Source: Gemmobacter aquaticus
GTDB taxonomy: Bacteria > Pseudomonadota > Alphaproteobacteria > Rhodobacterales > Rhodobacteraceae
Assembly: GCF_007859075.1 (NCBI RefSeq)
Contig: NZ_VOAK01000027.1
Span: forward strand, 62,001 to 126,000
Direction: 5' to 3'
Length of the DNA stretch: 64,000 nt
How positions within the stretch are numbered: position 1 is the stretch's first letter; each line of letters opens with the position of its first letter. Made by a program: the position numbers and the translations under genes. Below the pieces are notes generated by a model. That model was not told the origin of the DNA, did not search any database, and was given only the letters and a program-made list of their open reading frames with translations. Below, in pieces: positions 1 through 7,171 of the stretch.

Positions 1-558
1 GTCGACGCCCGCTGTCGCCTTTTCCAGCCGGGCCTTCCAGCCGCTGACCAGCTGTTCGGCGCGGGGCTCGACACCGAAGATTTTGCCAAGGTTCAGGATG
101 TCGTTGTACATGTCATCCATGCTGGAGCGGGCCTTTGGGCCAATGTGGATGCAGCTTTCGGTCAGCTCGTAGACCTTGATGCCGAGGGGCTCCACCGTCT
201 CGGGCGTGACCTCGCCGCCGACCTTCATGCCATAGTTCCAGCCCGCGAAAAAGAAATCGGCCTCGGCGCCGGCCAACACCTCTTTCGTCGGATACTTCGA
301 CGACAGTTCCGGCAGTTCGGCGACGCCTTCGCGCATTTCGGCATCCAGCGTCTTCCAGCCAGAGATTCCGGTATAACCCACCATGCGGTCGCGCAGGCCC
401 AGCACCAGCATCATCTCGGTCAGGTTCACATCGTTGGAGATCGCGCGGGCAGGGGCCGCGTCAAAGGTCACATCGCGGTCGCAGCTTTTGACGGTGACCG
501 GATAGGCCATGGCAGCGGTGGCAGACAGAAGGAGCGCGGCAAGAGAGAGGCGGATCAT
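1..558 (-). CDS. Periplasmic substrate-binding protein of a cobalamin/siderophore-type ABC importer (partial, C-terminus off left edge)
   Basis: The reading frame runs open from an ATG at 558 to base 1, giving 186 codons. It begins with a signal peptide (MIRLSLAALLLSATAAMA) followed by YPVTVKSCDRDVTFDAAPAR, the usual N-terminus of BtuF/FepB-type binding proteins (Peripla_BP_2 fold), and continues with the lobe sequence ending in KARSSMDDMYNDILNLGKIF. It should capture a corrinoid or iron chelate in the periplasm and deliver it to a permease. It lies 22 bp downstream of the ATPase gene on the same strand, and the whole set is downstream of a cobalamin riboswitch. That makes a corrinoid or cobalt-related substrate the best guess. 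No permease gene is visible; it probably lies beyond the left edge. Confidence 0.85.
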   Translation of the reverse strand, partial: MIRLSLAALLLSATAAMAYPVTVKSCDRDVTFDAAPARAISNDVNLTEMMLVLGLRDRMVGYTGISGWKTLDAEMREGVAELPELSSKYPTKEVLAGAEADFFFAGWNYGMKVGGEVTPETVEPLGIKVYELTESCIHIGPKARSSMDDMYNDILNLGKIFGVEPRAEQLVSGWKARLEKATAGVD

Positions 559-580
559 GACAGGGGTCTTTCCGGGTGGG

Positions 581-1354
581 TCAGAGGTGAAAGGAAAAGC
601 GGGGCGTATCGCCACTGCGGTCGATGTGGGCGCGCACCTGAAAGGCGCTTGCGAGGGTTGCTTCGCTAAGGGCGGTTTCGGGCGGGCCGTCGGCCAGAAC
701 CCTGCCATCGCGCAGCACCAGCACCCGCTCGGCGAATTCAGCGGCAAGCGTCAGGTCATGCAACGTCGCGATTACGGTCAGCTCAAGCCCCTTCAGCAGC
801 GCCAGAAGCTCCAGCTGGTGGCGGATATCGAGGTGGTTGGTGGGTTCGTCCAGCACGATCACGCGGGGTTGCTGCGTCAGGGCGCGGGCCACCATGACGC
901 GCTGACGCTCACCCCCCGAAAGCGTGCCAAAGGGGCGGTCGGCCAGTGCCGTCAGATCCATCCGCAGGATGGCGGCGTCGATGATCGCCGCATCTTCACC
1001 GCCGGGGGTCGAGAGGCCCGCCCCCCATCCGCGACGGTGGGGCAGGCGTCCGAGCGCCACGATCTGCCGTGCCGTCAGGGCAAAGTCGGTGGGTTGCTCT
1101 TGCAGGACGGCCGCAAGGCTGCGCGCGGCCTCTGGGGCGCTGATCCGCCAGATGTCGCGGCCCATCAACCGCACCGTTCCCCGGCGGGGGGCGTGGTGGC
1201 GGTAGATCAGCCTGAGGAGCGTGGATTTTCCCGCACCATTCGCCCCGCAGATCGCCATGATCTGTCCCTGCGGCACCGCAAAAGAGATATCCGACAGGAT
1301 GTCCGGACCCCCCTTGGGTCCCCATGAAACATCGCAAAGCTCGACGGCGGTCAT
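581..1354 (-). CDS. ABC transporter ATP-binding protein, FecE/BtuD type
   Basis: This is a 257-residue ATPase. It has Walker A GANGAGKST, the signature LSGGERQRVMVARAL, Walker B VIVLDEPTNHLD and the switch histidine in ATLHDL. Length and sequence style fit the cytoplasmic ATPase of iron-siderophore, haem or B12 importers (FecE/HmuV/BtuD). The start at 1354 is chosen because its ATG overlaps the stop of the upstream DUF1636 gene as ATGA, so the two are translationally coupled; the longer frame upstream is low-complexity readthrough. It should power uptake together with the binding protein encoded just downstream. The substrate is inferred only from the cobalamin riboswitch at the head of the operon. 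Confidence 0.9.
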   Translation of the reverse strand: MTAVELCDVSWGPKGGPDILSDISFAVPQGQIMAICGANGAGKSTLLRLIYRHHAPRRGTVRLMGRDIWRISAPEAARSLAAVLQEQPTDFALTARQIVALGRLPHRRGWGAGLSTPGGEDAAIIDAAILRMDLTALADRPFGTLSGGERQRVMVARALTQQPRVIVLDEPTNHLDIRHQLELLALLKGLELTVIATLHDLTLAAEFAERVLVLRDGRVLADGPPETALSEATLASAFQVRAHIDRSGDTPRFSFHL

Positions 1355-1806
1355 CGCACCGCCTCGCCCTGCTGCGCCAAAGCCCTCGCCGCCGGGATGC
1401 GCGCCAGCGTGTTGTCGCAAAGACGGGGCGGGCAGTCCCGGCCGCTCATCCAGCCGTCATCGAGCGCGGCATAGAGGCGCGAGAATTCGATCAGATCGTC
1501 GATGGGCTGTGCGGGGTCGATGTCGCCAAAAAGCCATGTCGCCTTGGCATCAGCCCGCCATCCGATGACGCAGGGCCCGCCGTGGTCCGGCACGCAGCCG
1601 GCAAGGCAAGCGGTGCCCGCAACCTCGAACCTGTCGGCCAGACCTGCTGCCGCAATCGCCGCGCGCAGCTTCCTGAGCAGCGCATGGCCGGGCTCGCAGG
1701 TTTCGCCCTGATGCTTGCAGGCCTTGCACACCAGAATCTGGTGTGGCGCGTATTGCGCGACCGAATAGGAAGGCGTGGCCACCGGCCGCCGCTTGGAATT
1801 GTCCAT
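1351..1806 (-). CDS. DUF1636 family thioredoxin-like metal-binding protein
   Basis: This 151-residue protein has the DUF1636 pattern. A cysteine pair (VCKACK) near the N-terminus is followed by C-E-P-G-H, then C-x3-C (ACLAGC) and a later Cys in GPCVIGW, an arrangement resembling thioredoxin-like [2Fe-2S] ferredoxins. DUF1636 genes commonly sit in B12-controlled cobalt/corrinoid loci; a precise function is not established. The start at 1806 is preferred because GGAG lies six bases upstream; an in-frame ATG at 1818 is possible. It is the first gene after the riboswitch (about 50 nt gap) and overlaps the ATPase gene by 4 bp. A role in handling or sensing the transported metal or corrinoid is inference. 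Confidence 0.85.
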   Translation of the reverse strand: MDNSKRRPVATPSYSVAQYAPHQILVCKACKHQGETCEPGHALLRKLRAAIAAAGLADRFEVAGTACLAGCVPDHGGPCVIGWRADAKATWLFGDIDPAQPIDDLIEFSRLYAALDDGWMSGRDCPPRLCDNTLARIPAARALAQQGEAVR

Positions 1807-1855
1807 CGCATGCTCCATCCGGGACACCCCGCCCGGGTCGGTTGATTGCTGCGAT

Positions 1856-2036
1856 GGCAGGTCTCCTGACTCGCGGGTCTCGGCTATCCCCGCCTTCCCG
1901 GCCCTTTTGGGGCCAGTGGCATCTGGGGTCGCTCGCCGCCTACAGTTGCGGGGGCAGTCACGGCCTGGGCGGCTGATGCCTACACCCGACCCGTGTTCCC
2001 TTTTCACCCGGCCGCGCGTGGCTTGGCCGGGAACCA
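1856..2036 (-). promoter_or_regulatory. Cobalamin (B12) riboswitch
   Basis: Read on the minus strand, the element starts with GGTTCCCGG and carries the conserved B12-box core TGCCCCCGCAACTGTA (about 1942-1957). It then has CCACTGG...GGGAAGGC and ends with the canonical GAGTCAGGAGACCTGCC (1856-1872). Order and spacing match the AdoCbl riboswitch. It lies about 50 nt upstream of the DUF1636 start, so it should repress translation or transcription of this uptake operon when cobalamin is plentiful. It fills most of the gene-free stretch 1807-2175. Confidence 0.95.
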
Positions 2037-2175
2037 TCGCGGCGGAAAGTGGCGGCAATGCCCCCGCCTGTCAAGCCGGGTTTTGCCCATGTCAGGCGCC
2101 GGTCAATCTCGGCGTTGCGCCCCGATCCCGTTGCCGTCTACAAAACACCCGAGGCAGAACAAGGCAGGGACAACC

Positions 2176-2466
2176 ATGCGCAGGGTCATCTTCACTCTTA
2201 TGGCTGCGGCCGTGCTTGGCGCGACCCCGGTGGCAGCGGAACCCCGTGGCTATTATGAGGTTTCGGGCGTCGAGGCGGATGACATGCTCAAGATGCGCGC
2301 AGGTCCGGGCATCAACTTCAAGATTGTCCTGGGGCTTCCCAATGGCACGGCTGTGTGGGTGCACAGCTGCGACCGCTCGGGCAATACAAGCTGGTGCAAG
2401 GTCTCGCTCAAGGAAGCGCGCGGAATGCGGGGCTATGTCTCGGGTGCCTATCTGCGCAAGCTTTAA
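2176..2466 (+). CDS. Small exported SH3-domain (SH3_3-like) protein
   Basis: This 96-residue protein has an N-terminal signal peptide (RRVIFTLMAAAVLGATPVAA) followed by one bacterial SH3-like domain. The SH3_3 hallmarks are the DMLKMRAGPGINFKIVLGLP segment and a C-terminal GYVSGAYLRKL. Two cysteines (HSCDRS and WCKV) could form a disulfide. Such proteins are periplasmic or surface-attached and often bind peptidoglycan or protein partners; the ligand here is unknown. The start is set at the ATG that begins the signal peptide. It diverges from the B12-controlled operon and stands as a single gene. Confidence 0.85.
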   Translation: MRRVIFTLMAAAVLGATPVAAEPRGYYEVSGVEADDMLKMRAGPGINFKIVLGLPNGTAVWVHSCDRSGNTSWCKVSLKEARGMRGYVSGAYLRKL

Positions 2467-2523
2467 AGGGCGCAGGCGATAATTAACCTTGCAAATGTGG
2501 AGATACGTTCCGATATTGCAAGG

Positions 2524-3693
2524 ATGATGATCAGGCGCCGCATAACCGACAGGCTTCGCACCCTGCTGGACGAAAGCCCGGCGGTTGCGCTGCTTGGGCC
2601 GCGACAGGTGGGCAAGACCACACTGGCGCAGGACCTGGGCGAGGGGCGAGACTCGATCTATCTCGATCTCGAGTCCGATGCCGACCGGGCAAAGCTCTCG
2701 GACCCCGAGCTGTATCTCGCCGCGCATGAGGACAAGCTTGTGATCCTCGACGAGGTGCAGCGCATGCCGGGGCTCTTTCAGAACCTGCGCGGGCTGATTG
2801 ACCGGGGGCGGCGCAAGGGGCTGCGGTCGGGGCGCTTCCTGCTGCTTGGCTCAGCCTCGATCGATCTGCTGCGCCAGTCGGGCGAGACGCTCGCGGGGCG
2901 GATCGCCTATGCCGAACTGGCGCCGCTTGACCCGCTTGAGGTTGGCCCGACCGATCTTGACCGGCTGTGGCTGCGTGGCGGCTTTCCCGACAGCTTTCTT
3001 GCCAAGGGTGATCCGGCCAGTCTGCGCTGGCGCCGCGATTTCATCCGCACCTACCTGGAACGCGACATCCCCGCCCTTGGCCCGCGTATTGCGGCCGAGA
3101 CGCTGCGCAGGTTCTGGACCATGCTCGCGCACCGGCAGTCCGCCCTGTCGAACGCGGCCGATCTGGGCCGTGCGCTTGGCGTCGATGGCAAGACCGTTGC
3201 CTCTTATCTCGATCTGCTGGTCGATCTCATGCTGGTGCGCAGGCTTGAGCCCTGGCACGCCAACATCGGCAAGCGGCTGGTCAGATCGCCGCGCATCTAT
3301 GTGCGCGATACTGGCATCCTGCACGCCTTGCTTGGGCTTGGTACGATGGACGATCTGCTGGGCCATCCCGTGGCCGGCGCAAGCTGGGAGGGGCTGGTGA
3401 TCGAAACCGCCCATGCCACCATGCCCGATGGCACCGAGGCGCAGTTCTATCGCAGCGGGGCGGGGGCCGAGGTGGATCTGGTGCTGACCTTGCCCGGTGG
3501 CGGGTGTTGGGCCATCGAGGTGAAGCGCAGCCTTGCCCCCAAGGTCGAGCGGGGCTTTCATCACGCCTGCGAGGATCTGCAGCCCGAACGCCGGATCGTG
3601 GTCTATCCGGGGGTTGAGGCTTTTCCCCTGCCGAACGGTATCGAGGTCATGTCGCTGCGCCAGTTTGGACAGGAACTTTCGGCCCTCAGGTAG
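2524..3693 (+). CDS. AAA ATPase with DUF4143 C-terminal domain
   Basis: About 389 residues. The N-terminal AAA_14 ATPase has Walker A LLGPRQVGKTTLA and Walker B KLVILDEVQRMPGLF, and GSASIDLL follows as the sensor region. The C-terminal half matches DUF4143 (SYLDLLVDLMLVRRLEPW, then a nuclease-like GAEVDLVLTLPGG...WAIEVKRS). Proteins of this pair of domains are widespread in bacteria with no settled function; the C-terminal D...EVK pattern resembles the PD-(D/E)XK nuclease fold. ATGs at 2524 and 2527 are the likeliest starts; a GTG at 2497 would add nine residues but lacks a ribosome site. It appears monocistronic. Confidence 0.85.
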   Translation: MMIRRRITDRLRTLLDESPAVALLGPRQVGKTTLAQDLGEGRDSIYLDLESDADRAKLSDPELYLAAHEDKLVILDEVQRMPGLFQNLRGLIDRGRRKGLRSGRFLLLGSASIDLLRQSGETLAGRIAYAELAPLDPLEVGPTDLDRLWLRGGFPDSFLAKGDPASLRWRRDFIRTYLERDIPALGPRIAAETLRRFWTMLAHRQSALSNAADLGRALGVDGKTVASYLDLLVDLMLVRRLEPWHANIGKRLVRSPRIYVRDTGILHALLGLGTMDDLLGHPVAGASWEGLVIETAHATMPDGTEAQFYRSGAGAEVDLVLTLPGGGCWAIEVKRSLAPKVERGFHHACEDLQPERRIVVYPGVEAFPLPNGIEVMSLRQFGQELSALR

Positions 3694-3804
3694 CTGCGCG
3701 GTCCACTGGCCATCACCACCCGGAATCACGATGGCCCCCTCGATTCCGAATGCTGATTGGACAAATGCCGGCCATCCCGGCATCCTGTAGGCAGGAGATA
3801 CCCG

Positions 3805-4038
3805 ATGTTCCTTCAGCTGCTGCACAGGATCGACCCCGACCTGCACATGGCCCGCTACTACCGGGTCGAGGTGTCGCGCGATCTGTTCGGCGTCATCACG
3901 TTAGAGCGTCGGTGGGGCCGGATCGGCGGCAGAGGGCAAAGCTGCAGGGTGGCCTATCCCACCATCGACCATGCGCAAGAGGCTGCACTTAAGCTGATCC
4001 GCACAAAGGCCCGCCGCGGTTACTGCCCCGCTATGTAA
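3805..4038 (+). CDS. Small stand-alone WGR domain protein
   Basis: This 77-residue protein consists almost entirely of one WGR domain: ARYYRVEVSRDLFGVITLERRWGRIGGRGQ with the diagnostic W-G-R triad, then the C-terminal helix HAQEAALKLIRTKARRGY. WGR domains are found in PARPs and in some bacterial DNA-handling proteins and are thought to bind nucleic acid ends. Here the domain stands alone. The start at 3805 is supported by AGGAGA eight bases upstream. A role in DNA repair or nucleic-acid binding is inference from the family. Confidence 0.85.
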   Translation: MFLQLLHRIDPDLHMARYYRVEVSRDLFGVITLERRWGRIGGRGQSCRVAYPTIDHAQEAALKLIRTKARRGYCPAM

Positions 4039-4049
4039 GTTATTACATA
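4032..4049. promoter_or_regulatory. Perfect AT-rich inverted repeat, possible operator
   Basis: TATGTAA and TTACATA arms are separated by four bases. The repeat overlaps the stop codon of the WGR gene and lies about 170 bp upstream of the FMN reductase start. It could be an operator for a dimeric regulator or a weak hairpin; there is no T-run. The rest of 4050-4218 shows nothing recognisable except the ribosome site of the next gene. Confidence 0.3.
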
Positions 4050-4218
4050 ATTCGGATTAGCGGATATGGATTGATCCCGTGCCACACAGTTGGTCAACGC
4101 TGGTCCTCCCCGTCAGCTTCAGCCTATAACATCCACAATTGCCCGGATTTCCGCCGGCATGCTGAATGGTGCACAAGCACCGCATGTCTTGTTCGCCTTG
4201 AACTGAAAGGAGCCATCC

Positions 4219-4764
4219 ATGACGACCATTCTCGGCCTCTCTGGCAGTCTGCGCCGCGCCTCCTTCAATGCCGGGCTCTTGCGCGCTGCCGCCGAAGTCG
4301 CAGCCGAGGGGTGCCGGATCGAGATCGGTTCAATCAAGGACGTGCCGCTTTATGACGGCGACCTCGAGGCCGCTCAGGGCCTGCCGCAGGCTGTGCAGAC
4401 CCTGCAGGCGCAACTGCGCGCGGCCGACGGTCTCTTGCTGGTTTCGCCCGAATACAACAACGGCATTCCGGGCGTCTTCAAGAACGCGATCGACTGGATG
4501 TCGCGCGGTGACGGGCTCAAGGCCTTTGTCGGCAAGCCGGTTGCCGTCATCGGCGCCTCGCCCGGCGGGTTCGGGACGATCCTTGCGCAGAACCACTGGC
4601 TTCCGGTGCTGCGCACGTTGAAGTGCCAGCTTTGGACTGCAGAACGGTTGCTCGTATCCCGTGCGGGCGGCCTTTTCGATGCAGAAGGAAATCTGACGGA
4701 CGACAAAACGCGCGAGTTGCTTCGTACCTTTGTGGCGGGCTTTGCGGCCAGCATCCGGGACTGA
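4219..4764 (+). CDS. NADPH-dependent FMN reductase (quinone/chromate reductase family)
   Basis: This 181-residue flavodoxin-fold protein has the phosphate loop GLSGSLRRASFNAGLL and the flavin-binding block SPEYNNGIPGVFKNAIDWMS, followed by VIGASPGGFGTILAQ. These are typical of the NADPH_dep_FMN_red family (ChrR, YieF, azoreductase-like). It likely performs two-electron reduction of quinones or related electrophiles in the cytoplasm. A good AAGGAG site precedes the ATG. It is convergent with the VOC/esterase fusion gene (20 bp gap), whose domain types belong to quinone-detoxification families, so a shared role against quinones is plausible but inferred. Confidence 0.9.
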   Translation: MTTILGLSGSLRRASFNAGLLRAAAEVAAEGCRIEIGSIKDVPLYDGDLEAAQGLPQAVQTLQAQLRAADGLLLVSPEYNNGIPGVFKNAIDWMSRGDGLKAFVGKPVAVIGASPGGFGTILAQNHWLPVLRTLKCQLWTAERLLVSRAGGLFDAEGNLTDDKTRELLRTFVAGFAASIRD

Positions 4765-4784
4765 TCCCGCCCGCGCAGAACGAT

Positions 4785-6326
4785 TCAGTCCGTGGGAGCC
4801 GACCCCTGCGCGGCGTGCCATGCGCGCGCCAAGGCCAGATCGCTGTCGCCAAGGTCATGGGCGGCATCGATCACATGTGCCGCGACTTCGGCCCCGCATG
4901 CGGAAAGGGCGGGTTCAAGCGCCGGGGCGGTGGATGCAAAGGGGTCATGCCGACCGGTCAGCAGCAAGACCTCGGTGCCGTCGAGGTCGACTGCCGGTGG
5001 GTCTTCCAGAACCTCGATGCCGCGCAGCAGGATCGCGCGCCGTGCCAGTCCGGGATGCAGCCGCATGACCGCACCAAGGAAATTCGCGCCATTGGAATAG
5101 CCAAGATAGGTCAGGCGCGCCGGATCAAGCCCATAGCCCCGAAGAGCGCCCGCGACAAAGGCAGCAAAGGCTTCGGCCTCGGCGTGGATGTCGGCCTGAT
5201 CGAAGGTGTCCGCACCAATGCGGCGGAACCATCGCGCACTCCCGTCCTCGGTTGCCCTGCCCCGCACGCCAAGCAGCATGGCATTGGGATCAAGCCGCGC
5301 GGCGAAAGGCATGAGATCGGCCTCGTTCCCGCCCGTGCCGTGCAGAAGGACGATGACCGAACCGTCGGGCGCGGCCGGGGTGTAGAACCGGTGAACAAAG
5401 GGCAGATCGCGGGCCGGCATTCGGTCCTCGCCCGGTCGGGCGAACTGCGGCAACATCACGCGCAGGTCTGCCGCACGATCCGCCTCAAGCGGCGGGATCA
5501 TCAGGTCTTCGCCCAACCGCTCTGGCGCCTCGTCAACGGTGAAGCCGGGTCCATCGGTGGCATATTCGATCAAGGCCCCCATCGGCTCGCGCACGTAGAG
5601 CGACAGAAAATACTTGCGGTCATGGACGTTGGTGACCCCGTCATGGTCGCGCAGCGCCAGCCGCATCTGCTGCACGGCCGAAACATCGGGCGCGCGAAAG
5701 GCGATATGGTCAAAGGTGCCTGTACCTTGCCCCGCAGTCACGAAACCGGCAGAACCGCGCACATCCACCACATCCCGGTCCGAGGTCATGCGGATCACCG
5801 GTCCGTGCCGCCCACCCTCAGTGTATCCGAAGCGCGCGATGAACCGCGCGGTCGCCTCGGCATCATCGGTCAGCAGCGTGGCCCCACAGATGCGCGTCGG
5901 GGCGTCGGGGTCGCGCAAGGGCGATGCGGCGGGTGCGTCCTTGGCGATCAGCTTCACGATAATCCCGTCCGGGTCACGCAGGCGCAGCACCGTCTCTCCC
6001 AGTTCCCGCGCGGGTCCCGTCGCCGGTACCCCCGCCGCCAAGGCGCGGGTCAGCCAGTTGCCCAGACTTGCCGTCGGCACGGCAAAGGCGATCTCGGACA
6101 GTGCGCCGGTTCCGATGCGGCCCGCAGCGCCATCCTGCCAGACGAGAAAAGTGATCACCGAGCCCGGACTGCCCAGGGCATCGCCGTAGAACAGGTGCAA
6201 CTGTTCGGCATCCTCAAAGCCGCCGGTTTGCTTGACCAGCCTCAGGCCAAGAAACCCGGCATAGAAGTCGACATTGCGTTGCACATTGCGCGTTACCGCT
6301 GTGACGTGGTGAATCCCGGTGGTCAT
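4785..6326 (-). CDS. Fusion of a ring-cleaving-dioxygenase-like double VOC protein and an alpha/beta-hydrolase (carboxylesterase)
   Basis: The protein has 513 residues. Residues 1-275 hold two VOC modules (GIHHVTAVTRNVQRNVDFYA at the start; FDHIAFRAP near 205-213; ALIEYATDGPGF near 251-262). H7, H207 and E254 are candidate metal ligands, as in MhqA/MhqO-type extradiol dioxygenases. Residues about 310-513 form an alpha/beta hydrolase of the phospholipase/carboxylesterase (MhqD-like) family, with nucleophile S411 in GYSNGA, D461 in GRHDPF and H490 in DAAHDLGD. In Bacillus the separate MhqO and MhqD proteins act in hydroquinone detoxification; here both parts are in one polypeptide. The neighbouring FMN reductase adds a third detoxification-type activity. 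The exact substrate is unknown. Confidence 0.88.
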   Translation of the reverse strand: MTTGIHHVTAVTRNVQRNVDFYAGFLGLRLVKQTGGFEDAEQLHLFYGDALGSPGSVITFLVWQDGAAGRIGTGALSEIAFAVPTASLGNWLTRALAAGVPATGPARELGETVLRLRDPDGIIVKLIAKDAPAASPLRDPDAPTRICGATLLTDDAEATARFIARFGYTEGGRHGPVIRMTSDRDVVDVRGSAGFVTAGQGTGTFDHIAFRAPDVSAVQQMRLALRDHDGVTNVHDRKYFLSLYVREPMGALIEYATDGPGFTVDEAPERLGEDLMIPPLEADRAADLRVMLPQFARPGEDRMPARDLPFVHRFYTPAAPDGSVIVLLHGTGGNEADLMPFAARLDPNAMLLGVRGRATEDGSARWFRRIGADTFDQADIHAEAEAFAAFVAGALRGYGLDPARLTYLGYSNGANFLGAVMRLHPGLARRAILLRGIEVLEDPPAVDLDGTEVLLLTGRHDPFASTAPALEPALSACGAEVAAHVIDAAHDLGDSDLALARAWHAAQGSAPTD

Positions 6327-6412
6327 GCGGTCCCTCGCGCTGCTTTTACTTTCTGAATGAATGTGCGTGCCGAATGGCAGTCAGACAAGCGCCCCGCTGC
6401 CATCATGCGCGT

Positions 6413-6967
6413 TCAGTAGACCGGCGGCGAGACGATCCAGATCACTGTGGCGGGTTCATCATGCGGGTTGGCCCAGGCGTAGTCACGGCCCGCGAACTGA
6501 AAGCTGTCGCCGGGGTGCAGGTCCAGCATCACCTCGCCGATCGTCAGCGACAACCGCCCGCTGATCAGCACCCCGCCATCCTCACGCTGACGCGCACGGA
6601 CGGGGCCGCCGCTGTCAGACCGTGGCGCAAAGACCGACTTGATCATCTCGAACGACCCCGAGAGCGTGGGCGACAGCAACTCCTCGGTCAGGCCCGTTTC
6701 CGAAGATCCGATCGGCACCCGGTCAGCCGCGCGCAGCACAAGGCCGCGTTCGGCCTCATGCCGGCTGGCAGAGCGGAAGAAGAAGCTGATATTGATGCCA
6801 AAGTGGTCTGCGATCAGCCCGAGGTCGCGCACCGAGGGCGTGGTCTGTCCGCGCTCGATCTGGCTCAGCCAGCCCAGCGACCGGCCGATTGCCGCCGCCA
6901 GATCCTTCAGCGTCAGCCCGCGTGCCTTTCGAAGCGCGCGGATATCCTCGCCGATCTGTCTGCTCAT
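6413..6967 (-). CDS. XRE-family transcriptional regulator with C-terminal cupin
   Basis: The protein has 184 residues. An N-terminal helix-turn-helix of the XRE type (GEDIRALRKARGLTLKDLAA...SLGWLSQIERGQTTPS, residues about 6-60) precedes a cupin domain (about 108-180; LSLTIGEVMLDLHPGDSFQF and WANPHDEPATVIWIVSPP). This SutR/PuuR-like architecture usually senses small molecules through the cupin and controls an adjacent catabolic gene. It is divergent from the dimethylglycine-dehydrogenase-like gene, and the intervening 204 bp contain two perfect inverted repeats that are probable binding sites. It probably regulates that oxidase and itself. Confidence 0.9.
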   Translation of the reverse strand: MSRQIGEDIRALRKARGLTLKDLAAAIGRSLGWLSQIERGQTTPSVRDLGLIADHFGINISFFFRSASRHEAERGLVLRAADRVPIGSSETGLTEELLSPTLSGSFEMIKSVFAPRSDSGGPVRARQREDGGVLISGRLSLTIGEVMLDLHPGDSFQFAGRDYAWANPHDEPATVIWIVSPPVY

Positions 6968-7036
6968 GCCCCTGACCCTGCCTGCGTCGATGAACCCGTG
7001 ATAGAATGTGCGGCGCAGAGGGCCAAGCAGCTTTAC

Positions 7037-7052
7037 ATGAATTCGGATTCAT
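7037..7052. promoter_or_regulatory. Inverted repeat, probable operator site 1
   Basis: ATGAAT and ATTCAT arms flank a TCGG centre in the 204-bp divergent region between the XRE-cupin regulator and the flavoprotein gene. The half-sites resemble those of the longer palindrome 21 bp further on (ATGAA...TTCAT), which suggests two sites for the same regulator. Confidence 0.5.
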
Positions 7053-7072
7053 ACGGGCTTGAATTTTGCAGG

Positions 7073-7099
7073 AATGAAATTTCCTGTTGAAATTTCATT
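7073..7099. promoter_or_regulatory. Perfect 11-bp-arm inverted repeat, probable operator site 2
   Basis: Arms AATGAAATTTC and GAAATTTCATT are perfect reverse complements around a five-base centre. The palindrome lies between the XRE-cupin gene and the dimethylglycine-dehydrogenase-like gene, 73 bp before the latter's start. It stands out as AT-rich in very GC-rich DNA. The best candidate ligand is the XRE-cupin regulator; this is inferred from position only. Confidence 0.65.
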
Positions 7100-7171
7100 T
7101 CGCGGTGACAATTCTGGCAAGACTGCACCGCCCGACGACTCGGGTCACGCTTGCCCACAAGGACACCGGCC

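Noticed and set aside
4758-4791. GGACTGA/TCAGTCC repeat between convergent genes as a terminator
   Set aside because: The 20-base loop is too long and there is no T-run on either side.
4623-6356. A 577-codon plus-strand open frame
   Set aside because: It is antisense to the VOC/esterase fusion, shows no recognisable domain, and its Arg/Gln/His-rich composition is typical of the complementary strand of a GC-rich gene.
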